This document shows positions 19,956 through 28,364 of a stretch of DNA of 64,000 nt, piece by piece; the stretch's first letter is position 1; every line of letters starts with the position of its first letter. Under the pieces are notes generated by a model, which was given only the letters and a program-made list of their open reading frames with translations, made no database searches and was not told the DNA's origin. The DNA is from Amycolatopsis thailandensis (lineage in GTDB: Bacteria; Actinomycetota; Actinomycetes; Mycobacteriales; Pseudonocardiaceae), in contig NZ_NMQT01000013.1 in assembly GCF_002234405.1 (NCBI RefSeq), positions 22,069 through 86,068 on the forward strand, read 5' to 3'. The position numbers and the translations under genes are program-made.

Positions 19956-21002
19956 TCACTTCGGGGCGAGGCCCAGCCGCAGGGCACCCGCGGCTTCGGC
20001 GGTCGCTTCCCGGAACCGGCGGCCGACGCCGAGGAAGTTGATGTACCCGTGAATCAGGTCCGGCTGGCGGCTCAGCGCCACCGGCACCCCGGCCTTCCGC
20101 AATTTCTCCGCGTAAGCCTCACCCTCGTCGCGCAGCGGATCGAAACCGGCCGTCGCGATATACGCGGGCGGCAATCCGGAAACGTCGCCGTGCAGCGGGG
20201 AGAGTTTCGGGTTGTACAGATCGGTGCCCTTCGGCACGTAATGCCCTTCGAACCAGGTCATATCCGAATCGGTGAGGAACAGGTCCTCCGCGAACAATTC
20301 CCGGGAACGACGGCGAACGGTGAAATCCGTCGCCGGATAGAACAGCAGCTGGAACGCCGGGATCCCGCCGCCGCGTTTCACCGCCTGCTGCGCTGTCACC
20401 GCCGCGAGGTTCCCGCCCGCGCTGTCACCGCCGACGGCGATGCGGGCCGGGTCGGCGCCCAGGTCCCGCGCCTTGGCGAAGGCGTACTCGAACGCCGCGA
20501 TCGCGTCATCGGTGGCGCCGGGGAACCGCGTCTCGGGCGCGAGCCGGTACTCCACCGACAGGACCCGCACCCCGGCCTGTTTCGCCAGGTAGCGGACGGT
20601 GTTGTCGTGGGAGACGCGGCTGCCGACCACCCAGCCGCCGCCGTGGAAGAACACCAGCAGCCCGGACGGGTCCGGCAGCCCGGCGGGCGTGTAGAGCGTG
20701 GCGGGCACGTCTCCGTCGCCCGTCGGGATCAGCAGTTCCCTGGTGGCGACGGGCTCGATCGTCGGCCCACTGACCAGGTGCCTGCTCGCCAGCAGCATGC
20801 GGCGCGACTCTTCGACGGTTCCCCGCACCAGGGATGCCTTCGCCAGCTTCTGGAGGCGAAGCAGCAGCTGGGCGTCGAGGGCGAGCTCCTGTCCGTCCAG
20901 GCGGAGTGGAGGCCCGGCGATGGCCCGTCTGACCGGCCCTGGGAGCCAGAACGCCAGCTGCGAGAACGCGGCCTCGGCACGGATCTGGAGCGGTATCGCC
21001 AT
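19956..21002 (-). CDS. Alpha/beta hydrolase, hormone-sensitive-lipase-type esterase
   Basis: 348 residues. The oxyanion motif FFHGGGWVVGS (near 150) and nucleophile elbow GGDSAGGNLA (Ser near 225) identify the HSL/GDXG family. The Asp and His are expected in FDPLRDEGEAYAEKL (near 295) and in LIHGYINF (near 327). It hydrolyses short-chain esters or acyl-glycerols, in the cytosol as no signal peptide is seen. ATG at 21002. An operator-like sequence (21031-21045), shared with the lipase at 35937, lies upstream. Confidence 0.9.
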   Translation of the reverse strand: MAIPLQIRAEAAFSQLAFWLPGPVRRAIAGPPLRLDGQELALDAQLLLRLQKLAKASLVRGTVEESRRMLLASRHLVSGPTIEPVATRELLIPTGDGDVPATLYTPAGLPDPSGLLVFFHGGGWVVGSRVSHDNTVRYLAKQAGVRVLSVEYRLAPETRFPGATDDAIAAFEYAFAKARDLGADPARIAVGGDSAGGNLAAVTAQQAVKRGGGIPAFQLLFYPATDFTVRRRSRELFAEDLFLTDSDMTWFEGHYVPKGTDLYNPKLSPLHGDVSGLPPAYIATAGFDPLRDEGEAYAEKLRKAGVPVALSRQPDLIHGYINFLGVGRRFREATAEAAGALRLGLAPK

Positions 21003-21030
21003 GTCTCCTCCTGGGGGCTTCCCGACAGGT

Positions 21031-21045
21031 TACTTGCGAGTAGGT
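21031..21045. promoter_or_regulatory. Operator-like TACTTGCGAGTAGGT
   Basis: This 15-base sequence, 29 bases upstream of the esterase start, matches 13 of 15 bases of TACTCCCGAGTAGGT upstream of the secreted lipase (36896-36910). TACT/AGTA ends form a dyad. A common regulator of lipolytic genes is inferred. Confidence 0.5.
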
Positions 21046-21150
21046 AGGCCGTCCAGCGGAACGGACGGCCGTTGAGGCGAACGGGTGTGACGCAGGACTC
21101 CGTTCCAGATCCTGGTCCTCCACTTAAGTAGAGGGGTTAGCCTCGAAAGC

Positions 21151-21726
21151 GTGACTTCGACGAACGCGGTTCATGTCCTCGGTATCGGCGGCTCCCTGCG
21201 GGAGGGCTCGCAGTCCGAGCGCGCGCTGCGCATCGCCCTGGACGGCGCGGCCGAGGCCGGGGTCACCACCGAACTGATCTCCGGTCCCGAACTGGTGCTG
21301 CCGTTCTACGACACCGCGTTGGCGGAGCGGCACGAAAGGGCCGTTCGTCTGGTCGAGGCGATCCGCCGCGCCGACGGGATCGTCGTGGTCTCGCCCGGGT
21401 ATCACGGCGCGTTGTCCGGTCTGGTCAAGAACGCCCTGGACTACGTCGAAGACCTGCGTGACGACGCCCGTCCGTACCTCGACGGCCGCGCGGTCGGCCT
21501 GGCCGCCGTCGCGTTCGGCTGGCAGGCCGCCGTCACCACGCTGGAGCAGCTGCGCACGATCACGCACGCGCTGCGCGGCTGGGCCACCCCTTTGGGTGGT
21601 TCGATCAACACCGCGGAGACCAAGTTCGACGAGGCGGGCGGCGCCTCGGACGACAAGACCGTCCGCACTCTTCGCCTGATCGGGAGCCAGGTCGCCGGGT
21701 TCGCGCTGAGTCGCGCCGGTCACTAG
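21151..21726 (+). CDS. NADPH-dependent FMN reductase family protein
   Basis: 191 residues, flavodoxin-like. GIGGSLREGSQSERALRIAL near residue 11 binds the FMN phosphate, and SPGYHGALSGLVKNALDY near 90-107 is the second FMN loop. Family members reduce FMN, quinones or azo compounds. GTG start at 21151; the next gene is a hydroperoxide reductase, consistent with a redox-stress setting, although a 137-base gap separates them. Confidence 0.88.
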   Translation: MTSTNAVHVLGIGGSLREGSQSERALRIALDGAAEAGVTTELISGPELVLPFYDTALAERHERAVRLVEAIRRADGIVVVSPGYHGALSGLVKNALDYVEDLRDDARPYLDGRAVGLAAVAFGWQAAVTTLEQLRTITHALRGWATPLGGSINTAETKFDEAGGASDDKTVRTLRLIGSQVAGFALSRAGH

Positions 21727-21863
21727 TCGTTTGTTTCGGCCCACGTCCGGGTAATTCCCGGACGTGATGCCTGCCATGGGGTGGCAAGGTTTCGCGGTTG
21801 CGGGACGTTGGCACCACAGAGACGCTCAACGGGGCGTGTCTTGAACCAGGAGGTAGGCGAAGA

Positions 21864-22286
21864 ATGGCTGAGGCTCTGTACACCGCTGTTGCCACCGCTC
21901 GCGGCGACGGCCGCAACGGTGAGGTCACGTCCTCCGACGGCGTCATCGACGAGTCGCTGGCGGTCCCGAAGGAGATGGGCGGGCCGGGCGGGGACAAGAC
22001 CAACCCCGAGCAGCTGTTCGCCGCCGGTTACTCCGCCTGTTTCCATTCCGCTCTCCAGGTCGTCGCGCGCCAGGCCAAGGTGAAGCTGGCCGGTTCGACC
22101 GTCTCCGCCGAGGTCAGCGTGCTCAAGCAGGGCGAGGGTTTCGGCCTCGCCGTCGCACTCAAGGTTTCGCTGCCCGGTCTGGAGCAGGCGCAGGCCGATC
22201 AGCTCGTCGAGCAGGCGCACCAGGTGTGCCCGTACTCGAACGCGACCCGAGGGAACATCGAGGTCGCGCTGTCCGCGACGGTCTGA
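21864..22286 (+). CDS. ohr: Organic hydroperoxide resistance protein (OsmC/Ohr)
   Basis: 140 residues. Both redox cysteines of Ohr are visible: GYSACFHSALQ (near 60) and QVCPYSNATRGN (near 124). The enzyme reduces organic hydroperoxides using lipoyl thiols. ATG at 21864 with an AGGAGG site; the longer frame from 21798 is not needed. No OhrR repressor is adjacent. It precedes a Dps gene by 57 bases, so the two may be co-transcribed as an oxidative-stress pair. Confidence 0.93.
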   Translation: MAEALYTAVATARGDGRNGEVTSSDGVIDESLAVPKEMGGPGGDKTNPEQLFAAGYSACFHSALQVVARQAKVKLAGSTVSAEVSVLKQGEGFGLAVALKVSLPGLEQAQADQLVEQAHQVCPYSNATRGNIEVALSATV

Positions 22287-22343
22287 TCCCGTCCAAGGCA
22301 GGTCCACTCCCGAACCGACTGATTTCCGAAAGGAAGACCGAAG

Positions 22344-22820
22344 ATGGGCAAGTCCCCGATCAAGAGTCCGTTGAGCGACGCCGACAAGGAGATCACCGGT
22401 AACGCCTTGCAGGCCACGCTGGTCGATCTGGTGGATCTGTCGCTGATCGCGAAGCAGGCCCACTGGAACGTCGTCGGCGCGAACTTCCGCAGTGTGCACC
22501 TTCAGCTCGACGAGCTGGTCGACACCGCGCGCCAGTACACCGACGAGGTCGCCGAGCGCGCCAACGCCATCGGTGTCTCGCCGAACGGCCAGGCGAAGGC
22601 CGTCGTGGAGAGTTCCGGCCTGCCGGACTATCCCGACAACTGGCAGTCCGTCGAGTCCACGGTGGCCGCGATCGTCGATATCCTCGCGGCGCTGATCGAG
22701 CGCCTGCGCAAGCGCATCGACGAGACCGACAAGAGCGATCTGGTCACCCAGGACCTCCTGATCGCGATCACGCAGGAGCTCGAGAAGGCGCACTGGATGT
22801 GGCAGGCGCAGCAGGCCTGA
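22344..22820 (+). CDS. Dps-family ferritin-like DNA-protection protein
   Basis: 158 residues forming a four-helix bundle of Dps length. The inter-subunit ferroxidase residues appear in KQAHWNVVGANFRSVHLQLDEL (His and Asp/Glu near 37-57). Dps dodecamers oxidise and store iron with peroxide and can compact DNA. The N-terminus is short and weakly basic, so DNA binding is uncertain. GAAAGGAAG precedes the ATG. A twin-hairpin element follows 26 bases after the stop. Confidence 0.92.
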   Translation: MGKSPIKSPLSDADKEITGNALQATLVDLVDLSLIAKQAHWNVVGANFRSVHLQLDELVDTARQYTDEVAERANAIGVSPNGQAKAVVESSGLPDYPDNWQSVESTVAAIVDILAALIERLRKRIDETDKSDLVTQDLLIAITQELEKAHWMWQAQQA

Positions 22821-22846
22821 CCCTCCCTCTCACGCGGCGCGCAAGC

Positions 22847-22899
22847 GCAATGAAGGGGCCTTTCATCGCAAAATTTGCGATGAAAGGCCCCTTCATTGC
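22847..22899. repeat. Twin-hairpin element, family A
   Basis: Perfect 53-base palindrome: 26-bp arms around a single central A (22873). Arms hold TGAAGGGGCCTTTCA and its complement. Here the flanking genes are codirectional (dps and gad), so it probably terminates dps transcription while leaving 56 bases before the next start. Confidence 0.8.
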
Positions 22900-22955
22900 A
22901 CGTCAGAGGGCCGACCGAGGTGCCACCGGAGGCTTCCGCGGTTAGGTTCGGGTCC

Positions 22956-24329
22956 ATGGTGCTGCACAAGGGGAAAGCGACCGATCCGGACCGCAAGAGC
23001 GGGGCCAACCCGTTGTACGCCGGCGCGTATCCCGCGCTCGCCGCGAACATCCGCCTCCCGCACGACAGCCTCGCCGAGGATCCGCTGCCCGCCGACACCG
23101 CGCTCCAGCTGGTGCGCGACGAGCTGATGCTCGACGGAAACGCCCGGCTCAATCTCGCCACGTTCGTCACCACGTGGATGGAGCCGCAGGCCCGCGAGCT
23201 GATGGCCGAATGCGTCGACAAGAACATGATCGACAAGGACGAGTACCCGCAGACGGCGGAACTCGAGCGCCGGTGCGTGAACATCCTCGCCGATCTGTGG
23301 CACGCGCCCGATCCCACCGAGGTCATGGGTTGTTCCACGACGGGCTCCTCGGAAGCCTGCATGCTCGCCGGGATGGCGTTCAAGCGCCGCTGGTCGAAGT
23401 TGGGGCGCACCGGGAAGCCGAATCTGGTGATGGGCGCGAACGTCCAGGTGTGCTGGGAGAAGTTCTGCGAGTACTGGGAGGTCGAGCCGCGGCTGGTGCC
23501 GATGGACGGCGACCGCTTCCATCTCACGGCGGACGAGGCGATCGCCCGGTGCGACGAGAACACCATCGGCGTCGTCGCGATCCTGGGGTCCACTTTCGAC
23601 GGCAGCTACGAGCCGGTCGCCGAGATCGCGGCCGCGCTCGACGGGCTGCAGGAGCGGTCCGGTTGGGACATCCCGGTGCACGTCGACGGCGCTTCGGGCG
23701 CGATGATCGCGCCGTTCCTGGATCCGGAGCTGAGCTGGGATTTCCGGCTGCCGAGGGTGGCGTCGATCAACACGTCGGGGCACAAGTACGGGCTGGTCTA
23801 TCCGGGCGTCGGCTGGGTGTTGTGGCGTGACAAGGCGGCGTTGCCCGACGAGCTCGTCTTCAACGTCAACTATCTCGGTGGCGACATGCCGACTTTCGCG
23901 CTGAACTTCTCGCGTCCCGGTGCCGAGGTGGCCGCGCAGTACTACACGTTCGTCCGGCTCGGGCGTGAAGGTTTCCGTGCGGTGCAACAGGCTTCGCGAG
24001 ATGTGGCCACCCAGCTGGCGGACGGGATCGCCGAGCTCGGGCCGTTCGAGTTGCTGACGCGCGGTGATCAGCTGCCCGTGTTCGCCTTCACGACGAAGGC
24101 GGACGTCGAGGGCTTCGATGTCTTCGACGTGTCTCGACGGCTTCGGGAGCGTGGGTGGCTTGTCCCGGCCTATACGTTCCCGGAGAACCGGACGGATCTC
24201 GCGGTGCTGAGGATCGTGGTGCGCAACGGTTTCACGCATGACCTCGCGGATCTGCTGCTGGACGATCTGCGGCGGCTGCTGCCGGAGCTCGATCACCGGC
24301 CGCGACGGCGGACGGCGTTCCATCACTGA
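22956..24329 (+). CDS. gadB: Glutamate decarboxylase
   Basis: 457 residues, full length. The PLP lysine is in INTSGHKYGLVYPGVGW near 276; substrate and cofactor motifs MGCSTTGSSEACMLAGMAFK and HVDGASGAMIAPFLDPELSWDFR are intact. It converts glutamate to GABA, consuming a proton and supporting acid resistance. No GadC antiporter is adjacent. ATG at 22956 is chosen because the 20 extra codons upstream read through the palindrome. Confidence 0.95.
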   Translation: MVLHKGKATDPDRKSGANPLYAGAYPALAANIRLPHDSLAEDPLPADTALQLVRDELMLDGNARLNLATFVTTWMEPQARELMAECVDKNMIDKDEYPQTAELERRCVNILADLWHAPDPTEVMGCSTTGSSEACMLAGMAFKRRWSKLGRTGKPNLVMGANVQVCWEKFCEYWEVEPRLVPMDGDRFHLTADEAIARCDENTIGVVAILGSTFDGSYEPVAEIAAALDGLQERSGWDIPVHVDGASGAMIAPFLDPELSWDFRLPRVASINTSGHKYGLVYPGVGWVLWRDKAALPDELVFNVNYLGGDMPTFALNFSRPGAEVAAQYYTFVRLGREGFRAVQQASRDVATQLADGIAELGPFELLTRGDQLPVFAFTTKADVEGFDVFDVSRRLRERGWLVPAYTFPENRTDLAVLRIVVRNGFTHDLADLLLDDLRRLLPELDHRPRRRTAFHH

Positions 24330-24391
24330 GCCGGGTGCCCTGCGTCACGCCGGATTTCCCCGGGCCCTACCGGCGCGTAACGTCGGGGGGT

Positions 24392-25018
24392 ATGGGAGTC
24401 GCCGGAGACGAACGTCGTGCGTTGAGCGAGCTTTTCGAAGAGGTCGGCCCGGACGCGCCGACTTTGTGCGCGGGCTGGAAGACGCGGGATCTCGCGGCTC
24501 ATCTGCTGGTCCGGGAGCGGCGGCCGGACGCGGCGCCGGGGATCCTGGTGCCCGCTCTGGCGTCGTACACGCAGCGGGTGCAGGACTCCTATGCCGCGCG
24601 GCCGTGGACCGAGGTCGTCGGGAAGGTGCGGTCGGGTCCGGCCTGGTTCTGGCCGACGTCGATCGGCGCGCTCGACGAGCTGGCGAACAGCGCGGAGTTC
24701 CTGATCCACCACGAGGACGTCCGTCGTGGTCAGCCCGGCTGGGAACCGCGTCCGGCCGAGTCCACGCGGGACGCGGCGGCGTGGAAGTCGGCGAAGCAGG
24801 CGTCGAAGCTGAACCTGCGGAAATCACCGGTCGGCGTGGTCCTGAAGACGCCTGAAGGGCGCGAAGCCCGGGTGAAGGAAGGCCCGGACACGGTGACCGT
24901 GGTCGGTGCGCCGATCGAGCTGCTGCTGTTCGTCTTCGGCCGCGACGCGGCCCGGATCACCTTCGAAGGGGACGCCTACGCCGTCGACCGTCTGCGGAAA
25001 CACGATCGCGGCCTCTAG
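24392..25018 (+). CDS. Maleylpyruvate-isomerase-like (DinB fold) protein, TIGR03085 type
   Basis: 208 residues. The N-terminal segment SELFEEVGPDAPTLCAGWKTRDLAAHLLVRERRPDAA is the hallmark of the actinobacterial TIGR03085 branch of the mycothiol-dependent maleylpyruvate isomerase superfamily, with the metal-binding His in AAHL and a second in FLIHHEDVRR (near 110). A mycothiol-linked or metal-binding role is expected but the substrate is unknown. ATG at 24392 starts 62 bases after gadB. Confidence 0.85.
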   Translation: MGVAGDERRALSELFEEVGPDAPTLCAGWKTRDLAAHLLVRERRPDAAPGILVPALASYTQRVQDSYAARPWTEVVGKVRSGPAWFWPTSIGALDELANSAEFLIHHEDVRRGQPGWEPRPAESTRDAAAWKSAKQASKLNLRKSPVGVVLKTPEGREARVKEGPDTVTVVGAPIELLLFVFGRDAARITFEGDAYAVDRLRKHDRGL

Positions 25019-25027
25019 AGTCCGGTC

Positions 25028-25213
25028 ATGCCGATGATCAGCGTTTCGATGTTCCCCGGCCGGACGGCCGAACAGAAGCAGGCCCTCGTACGCGAGGTGA
25101 CCGATGCCTTCGTCCGCACCTGCGGCGGCAACCCCGACGGCGTCTGGGTGACCATCAACGAGATCCCCGCCGAACACTGGGCGGCCGGCGGCACCCTCTT
25201 CTCGGACCGCTGA
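25028..25213 (+). CDS. 4-oxalocrotonate-tautomerase-like protein
   Basis: 61 residues beginning Met-Pro, so the catalytic Pro1 of the tautomerase superfamily is present after Met removal. Length and TEQKQALVREVTDAFVRTCG-type helix fit the family of very small tautomerases. It may interconvert keto-enol forms of unsaturated acids. The gap of 9 bases to the preceding gene suggests a shared transcript. Confidence 0.85.
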   Translation: MPMISVSMFPGRTAEQKQALVREVTDAFVRTCGGNPDGVWVTINEIPAEHWAAGGTLFSDR

Positions 25214-25225
25214 CCCCGCACCGGA

Positions 25226-25280
25226 TGTCATGAAAGGGGCTTTCAAGACATTTTTTGTCTTGAAAGCCCCTTTCATGACA
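25226..25280. repeat. Twin-hairpin element, GGG/CCC loops
   Basis: Perfect 25-bp arms (25226-25250, 25256-25280) with a TTTTT loop. Each arm folds separately: TGAAAG-GGG-CTTTCA and TGAAAG-CCC-CTTTCA. It exactly fills the gap between two convergent genes; the S9 peptidase stop starts at 25283. Confidence 0.82.
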
Positions 25281-25282
25281 CT

Positions 25283-27127
25283 TCAGCGAAGCCCGAGGGC
25301 CCGCAGCGCGAAGTACACCTCGATCGCCGTCTGCTTGATCGTCTCGGCGATCACCAGCGATCCGTGGCCCGCGTCGAAGCGGTAGAACTCGAACGGGATC
25401 TCGCGCTTCGCGAGCCTGTCGAGGTAGTTCTCGACCTGCCGGATCGGGCAGCGCGGGTCGTTGTCCCCGGCGAGCACCAGCACCGGCGCCGTCACGGCCT
25501 CGACGTAGGTGATCGGCGAGCATTCCCGGTACACCGCCGGCACCGTCTCCGGCGAACCGCCGAACAGCGCCCTGTCGAACGAGCGCAGCTGCTCCATCTC
25601 GTCCTCGTACGCGGCGACGTAGTCCGCGACAGGCACTCCCGCGACCCCCGCCGCCCACCGCGCCGGCTGGGTGCCCAGCGCCAGCAGGCTCAGGTAACCA
25701 CCCCACGAAGCGCCGTTCACCACGCACTTCTCCGGGTCGGAAAGTCCACTTTGGACGGCCCAGTCGTGCACGGCGGCGACGTCTTCGAGTTCGGTCAGGC
25801 CGGGACGTCCCTCGATGGCGTCGCGCCAGGCCGAGCCGTAGCCGGTCGAGCCGCGGTAGTTGACCTCGACGACGGCGAATCCGGCGTCGAGCCAGACCGC
25901 GCGGTACGCGGAAAACCGGTCCTCGTCGGCCGAATGCGGACCACCGTGCAAGGAGAAGACCGTCGGAAGCGGGCCTTCGGGCGCGTCGGCCGGACGTGAG
26001 ACGAGTGCGTGGATCTGCCCGCCGATGCCGTCGACGAACGCGTCGGTGACGGGCGCGGATTCCGGCGCCCGCTCGCCCGGCGGTTCGAGGAGGACCGAGT
26101 CGGCGCCGCCCGCGGTCCGCGCGCGCACCGCCGTCGGCTGCGCGGCGCTGGACCACGAGTACTCGACGGTGCCGTCGGGTCGCACGCCGGCTCCGCCGAT
26201 CCGGCCGGGCGGAGTGTCCAAAGAGGACAATTGGCCGCTCGCGAGGTCGTACCGGTGAAGGGAACTGCGGCCCTGGTGGAAGTGAACGACCAGCAGCGCC
26301 CGCGCGTCCGGGTACCAGCCGGCGACCACTTCGCCGGGCAGGTCGAGCTCGATCTCCTGCTCGGTGTCCGCGGCGGTGTCCCAGATCAGCAGTTCCTCGC
26401 GGCCGCGCCGCTCGTGCAGCACCAGCAACCGCTGGTCGCCCGCGACCGGGGAGAACTCCAGCGCGCCGAGCCCCTTGCCCTCGCCGTCCCACTTGTCGGC
26501 AACCGTGCCGAAGCCGTCTGTCGACAGGACGCGCAGCGCGGGGTGGCGCGAATCACCGTGCTCGGAATGCGAGATCGCGAGCAGCGATTCGTCGCGGGAA
26601 AGCGAAGCGATTCCGGCGTCGTCTTGGTGCCGGTAGAAACTGGTGGTCTCGCCGCCGATGTGGGCGAAGAGCTCGCTGCCGTCGTCGGTCGAGACGCCGA
26701 CGGCGATCACGCGGGTGCCGATCTCGAGCCCGGCGGGGTAGCCGTCGTGGACGTCGGGCACCGCGCGCTCGGCGGCGGCTCCCGGCGCGAACGGTTCGCG
26801 GACCCAGGAGCCGAATTCGTCGCCGTCGGTGTCGTTGAACCACCAGATCCAGCGGCCGTCGGGCGACGGCGTCGCGTGCATGGTGCCGTTGGGCCGGTCG
26901 GTGACGCGGCGGTGCTCACCGGTCGAGCGGTCCCAGGAGTAGACCTCCCAGACGCCGCTGGCGTTGGAGACGTAGATGTTCGCGTCGGGGGCGTCGATGG
27001 CCCACTCGGGGACCGAGATGCGCGGCGCGTGGAAGCGGGCCCGCCACCTGGCCTCGGCTTCGGCGTCGTCGAACAGGCGGTCCGGGACCGCCGCGGACGG
27101 ATATTCATTGCCTGGCTGCGTGCTCAC
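25283..27127 (-). CDS. S9-family prolyl oligopeptidase-type peptidase
   Basis: 614 residues. An N-terminal beta-propeller (about 40-350, repeated WD-like strands such as SPDGRWIWWFNDTDGDE) caps a C-terminal alpha/beta hydrolase with nucleophile NGASWGGYLSLLAL (Ser near 467), Asp in LVLAGDNDPRCP (near 553) and His in FDAGHGSLV (near 585). It cleaves oligopeptides or acylated peptides in the cytosol; no signal peptide. It contains a GTCCANNNTGGAC copy (25744-25756). Only 30 bases separate its start from the divergent methyltransferase. Confidence 0.92.
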   Translation of the reverse strand: MSTQPGNEYPSAAVPDRLFDDAEAEARWRARFHAPRISVPEWAIDAPDANIYVSNASGVWEVYSWDRSTGEHRRVTDRPNGTMHATPSPDGRWIWWFNDTDGDEFGSWVREPFAPGAAAERAVPDVHDGYPAGLEIGTRVIAVGVSTDDGSELFAHIGGETTSFYRHQDDAGIASLSRDESLLAISHSEHGDSRHPALRVLSTDGFGTVADKWDGEGKGLGALEFSPVAGDQRLLVLHERRGREELLIWDTAADTEQEIELDLPGEVVAGWYPDARALLVVHFHQGRSSLHRYDLASGQLSSLDTPPGRIGGAGVRPDGTVEYSWSSAAQPTAVRARTAGGADSVLLEPPGERAPESAPVTDAFVDGIGGQIHALVSRPADAPEGPLPTVFSLHGGPHSADEDRFSAYRAVWLDAGFAVVEVNYRGSTGYGSAWRDAIEGRPGLTELEDVAAVHDWAVQSGLSDPEKCVVNGASWGGYLSLLALGTQPARWAAGVAGVPVADYVAAYEDEMEQLRSFDRALFGGSPETVPAVYRECSPITYVEAVTAPVLVLAGDNDPRCPIRQVENYLDRLAKREIPFEFYRFDAGHGSLVIAETIKQTAIEVYFALRALGLR

Positions 27128-27157
27128 CCCTCGATCCTGCCACTCCGGAGCCGTACT

Positions 27158-27859
27158 GTGTGCGGGGTGCTGGAGGGAAACGCGCCGCGCGCCGCGGTGT
27201 CCGCGCGGTCAGCGCGCCAAGCGGTCGAACGGGCCGTGTTCGCGCAACCGCTGTTCGGACCGGGGATGGGGTTCGTCGACGTCGGCTGCGGGCCGGGATC
27301 GATCACCCTCGGTATCGACAACGGGCACAGAAAGTCCACAGTGGACTTTTTGGTGGCGGAGGCGTGCGCGTTGCCGTTCGCCGAGGCGTCGGTGGACGTG
27401 GTCTTCGCGCACGCCGTCTTCGAACACCTTCGGGAGCCAGGTGTCGCGCTGGCGGAGCTCCGGCGGGTGCTCAAGCCGGGCGGCACGCTCGCACTGTCCA
27501 CATCGGACTGGAGTCGGGCGCGGTTGCGGCCGAAGACGGCGAACGTCGATGCCGCTCTTCGCGGGCACTATCTGCTGTGCCGTCGCGCGGGTGGCGACCC
27601 GTTCGCCGGACGCTCGATTCCCGCCGCGGTCACGGCCGCCGGTTTCAGCGACGTGCGAACGAAAACCCGCTACCGCACGGACACGACGTATCGTGCGCTG
27701 GCGACGTACGTGGAGGCACGGCTGGTGACGGCGTTGGAAACCGCGACGACCCCGGATCGAGACCAGCTCGCTTCGGCCGCCCGCTCGGCGTGGTCCTGGG
27801 CGCGTTCGGGAGACGGCGATTTCGCGCAGTGCTGGACCGAACTACTCGCCACCCGCTGA
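27158..27859 (+). CDS. SAM-dependent class I methyltransferase
   Basis: 233 residues. SAM motif I is FVDVGCGPGSITLGID near residue 38. The motif around DVVFAHAVFEHLREPGVALAELRRVLKPGG (near 90-118) is typical of small-molecule methyltransferases. The acceptor is unknown. The start is uncertain: GTG at 27158 or 27167, both within 40 bases of the divergent peptidase start. A perfect copy of GTCCANNNTGGAC, extended to a 19-base dyad (27331-27349), lies in the SAM domain and uses the rare codons ACA, TTT and TTG. Confidence 0.82.
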   Translation: MCGVLEGNAPRAAVSARSARQAVERAVFAQPLFGPGMGFVDVGCGPGSITLGIDNGHRKSTVDFLVAEACALPFAEASVDVVFAHAVFEHLREPGVALAELRRVLKPGGTLALSTSDWSRARLRPKTANVDAALRGHYLLCRRAGGDPFAGRSIPAAVTAAGFSDVRTKTRYRTDTTYRALATYVEARLVTALETATTPDRDQLASAARSAWSWARSGDGDFAQCWTELLATR

Positions 27860-27946
27860 CCCCTTTCCCCACTCGCCGCTTCGCCACCTCCCTGCTTCGC
27901 TCCTGCCGCCTCGCCGCTTCGCTGCCGTGCCGCTTCGCTGCCGTGT

Positions 27947-27995
27947 CCCCAATGTGGCATTGGGGACACTCAGCGTCCCCAATGCCACATTGGGG
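27947..27995. repeat. Twin-hairpin element, TGG/CCA loops
   Basis: Two perfect 8-bp hairpins, CCCCAATG-TGG-CATTGGGG and CCCCAATG-CCA-CATTGGGG, separated by ten bases. Their loops are complementary, so the pair also forms a 20-bp long-range stem. It follows the methyltransferase gene by 87 bases. Confidence 0.8.
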
Positions 27996-28010
27996 GCACG
28001 GCGACCCCGG

Positions 28011-28040
28011 TTGTCCACAGTCATCCGCCGTTGTGGACAA
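28011..28040. promoter_or_regulatory. Inverted pair of DnaA-box-like sites
   Basis: TTGTCCACA at 28011-28019 and its exact complement at 28032-28040 match the actinobacterial DnaA box and are separated by 12 bases. No dnaA, gyrB or recF is near, so this is not the origin. It could be a DnaA-binding or titration site. Confidence 0.5.
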
Positions 28041-28213
28041 CCAGCCCCGTCGCCCCGCTCTCAGCCAGTTCCGACACCCCCTGTCGATACGCTGGACCCG
28101 GGGTCGCCCCCCTGGGAGTGGCGGGGGCTGCTCGGGGGCGAGCGAAGGGGGAATTCCCGTATGCGGCGCGGGCGAAAGTGTCCTTCGGCCGAGGTGCCGG
28201 CCGAACGCAACGC

Positions 28214-28253
28214 AAGAAGGCCCCGCTCACATTTCTGCGAGCGAGGCCTTCTT
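28214..28253 (-). terminator. Terminator of tRNA-Pro
   Basis: A 15-bp stem (28214-28228 with 28239-28253, one G-U-type mismatch) and 10-base loop start 10 bases beyond the tRNA 3' end on the minus strand. Confidence 0.75.
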
Positions 28254-28262
28254 GATCCAACG

Positions 28263-28336
28263 TCGGGGTGGCGGGATTCGAACCCACGACCTCCTCGACC
28301 CGAACGAGGCACGCTACCAAGCTGCGCCACACCCCG
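28263..28336 (-). tRNA. tRNA-Pro (anticodon CGG)
   Basis: 74 bases fold as a full cloverleaf. The acceptor stem CGGGGTG pairs with CACCCCG, the anticodon arm CCTCG-TTCGGGT-CGAGG gives anticodon CGG, and the T-arm has GGTTCGAATCC. CCA is not encoded. A terminator follows immediately. Confidence 0.95.
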
Positions 28337-28364
28337 GATACTTCTTAGCGGGTCGAGGAGAAGT

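Larger units (their letters stand above)
27860..28262. other. Noncoding stretch with repeats, DnaA boxes and hairpins
   Basis: About 400 bases between the methyltransferase and the tRNA. It holds imperfect repeats of GCTTCGCTGCCGTG-like sequence (27905-27945), a twin hairpin (27947-27995), an inverted pair of DnaA boxes (28011-28040) and the tRNA terminator (28214-28253). No gene is convincing. Confidence 0.7.

Noticed and set aside
26009..27157. N-terminal extension of the methyltransferase frame
   Set aside because: This part is antisense to the S9 peptidase and has no protein features; the methyltransferase begins near 27158.
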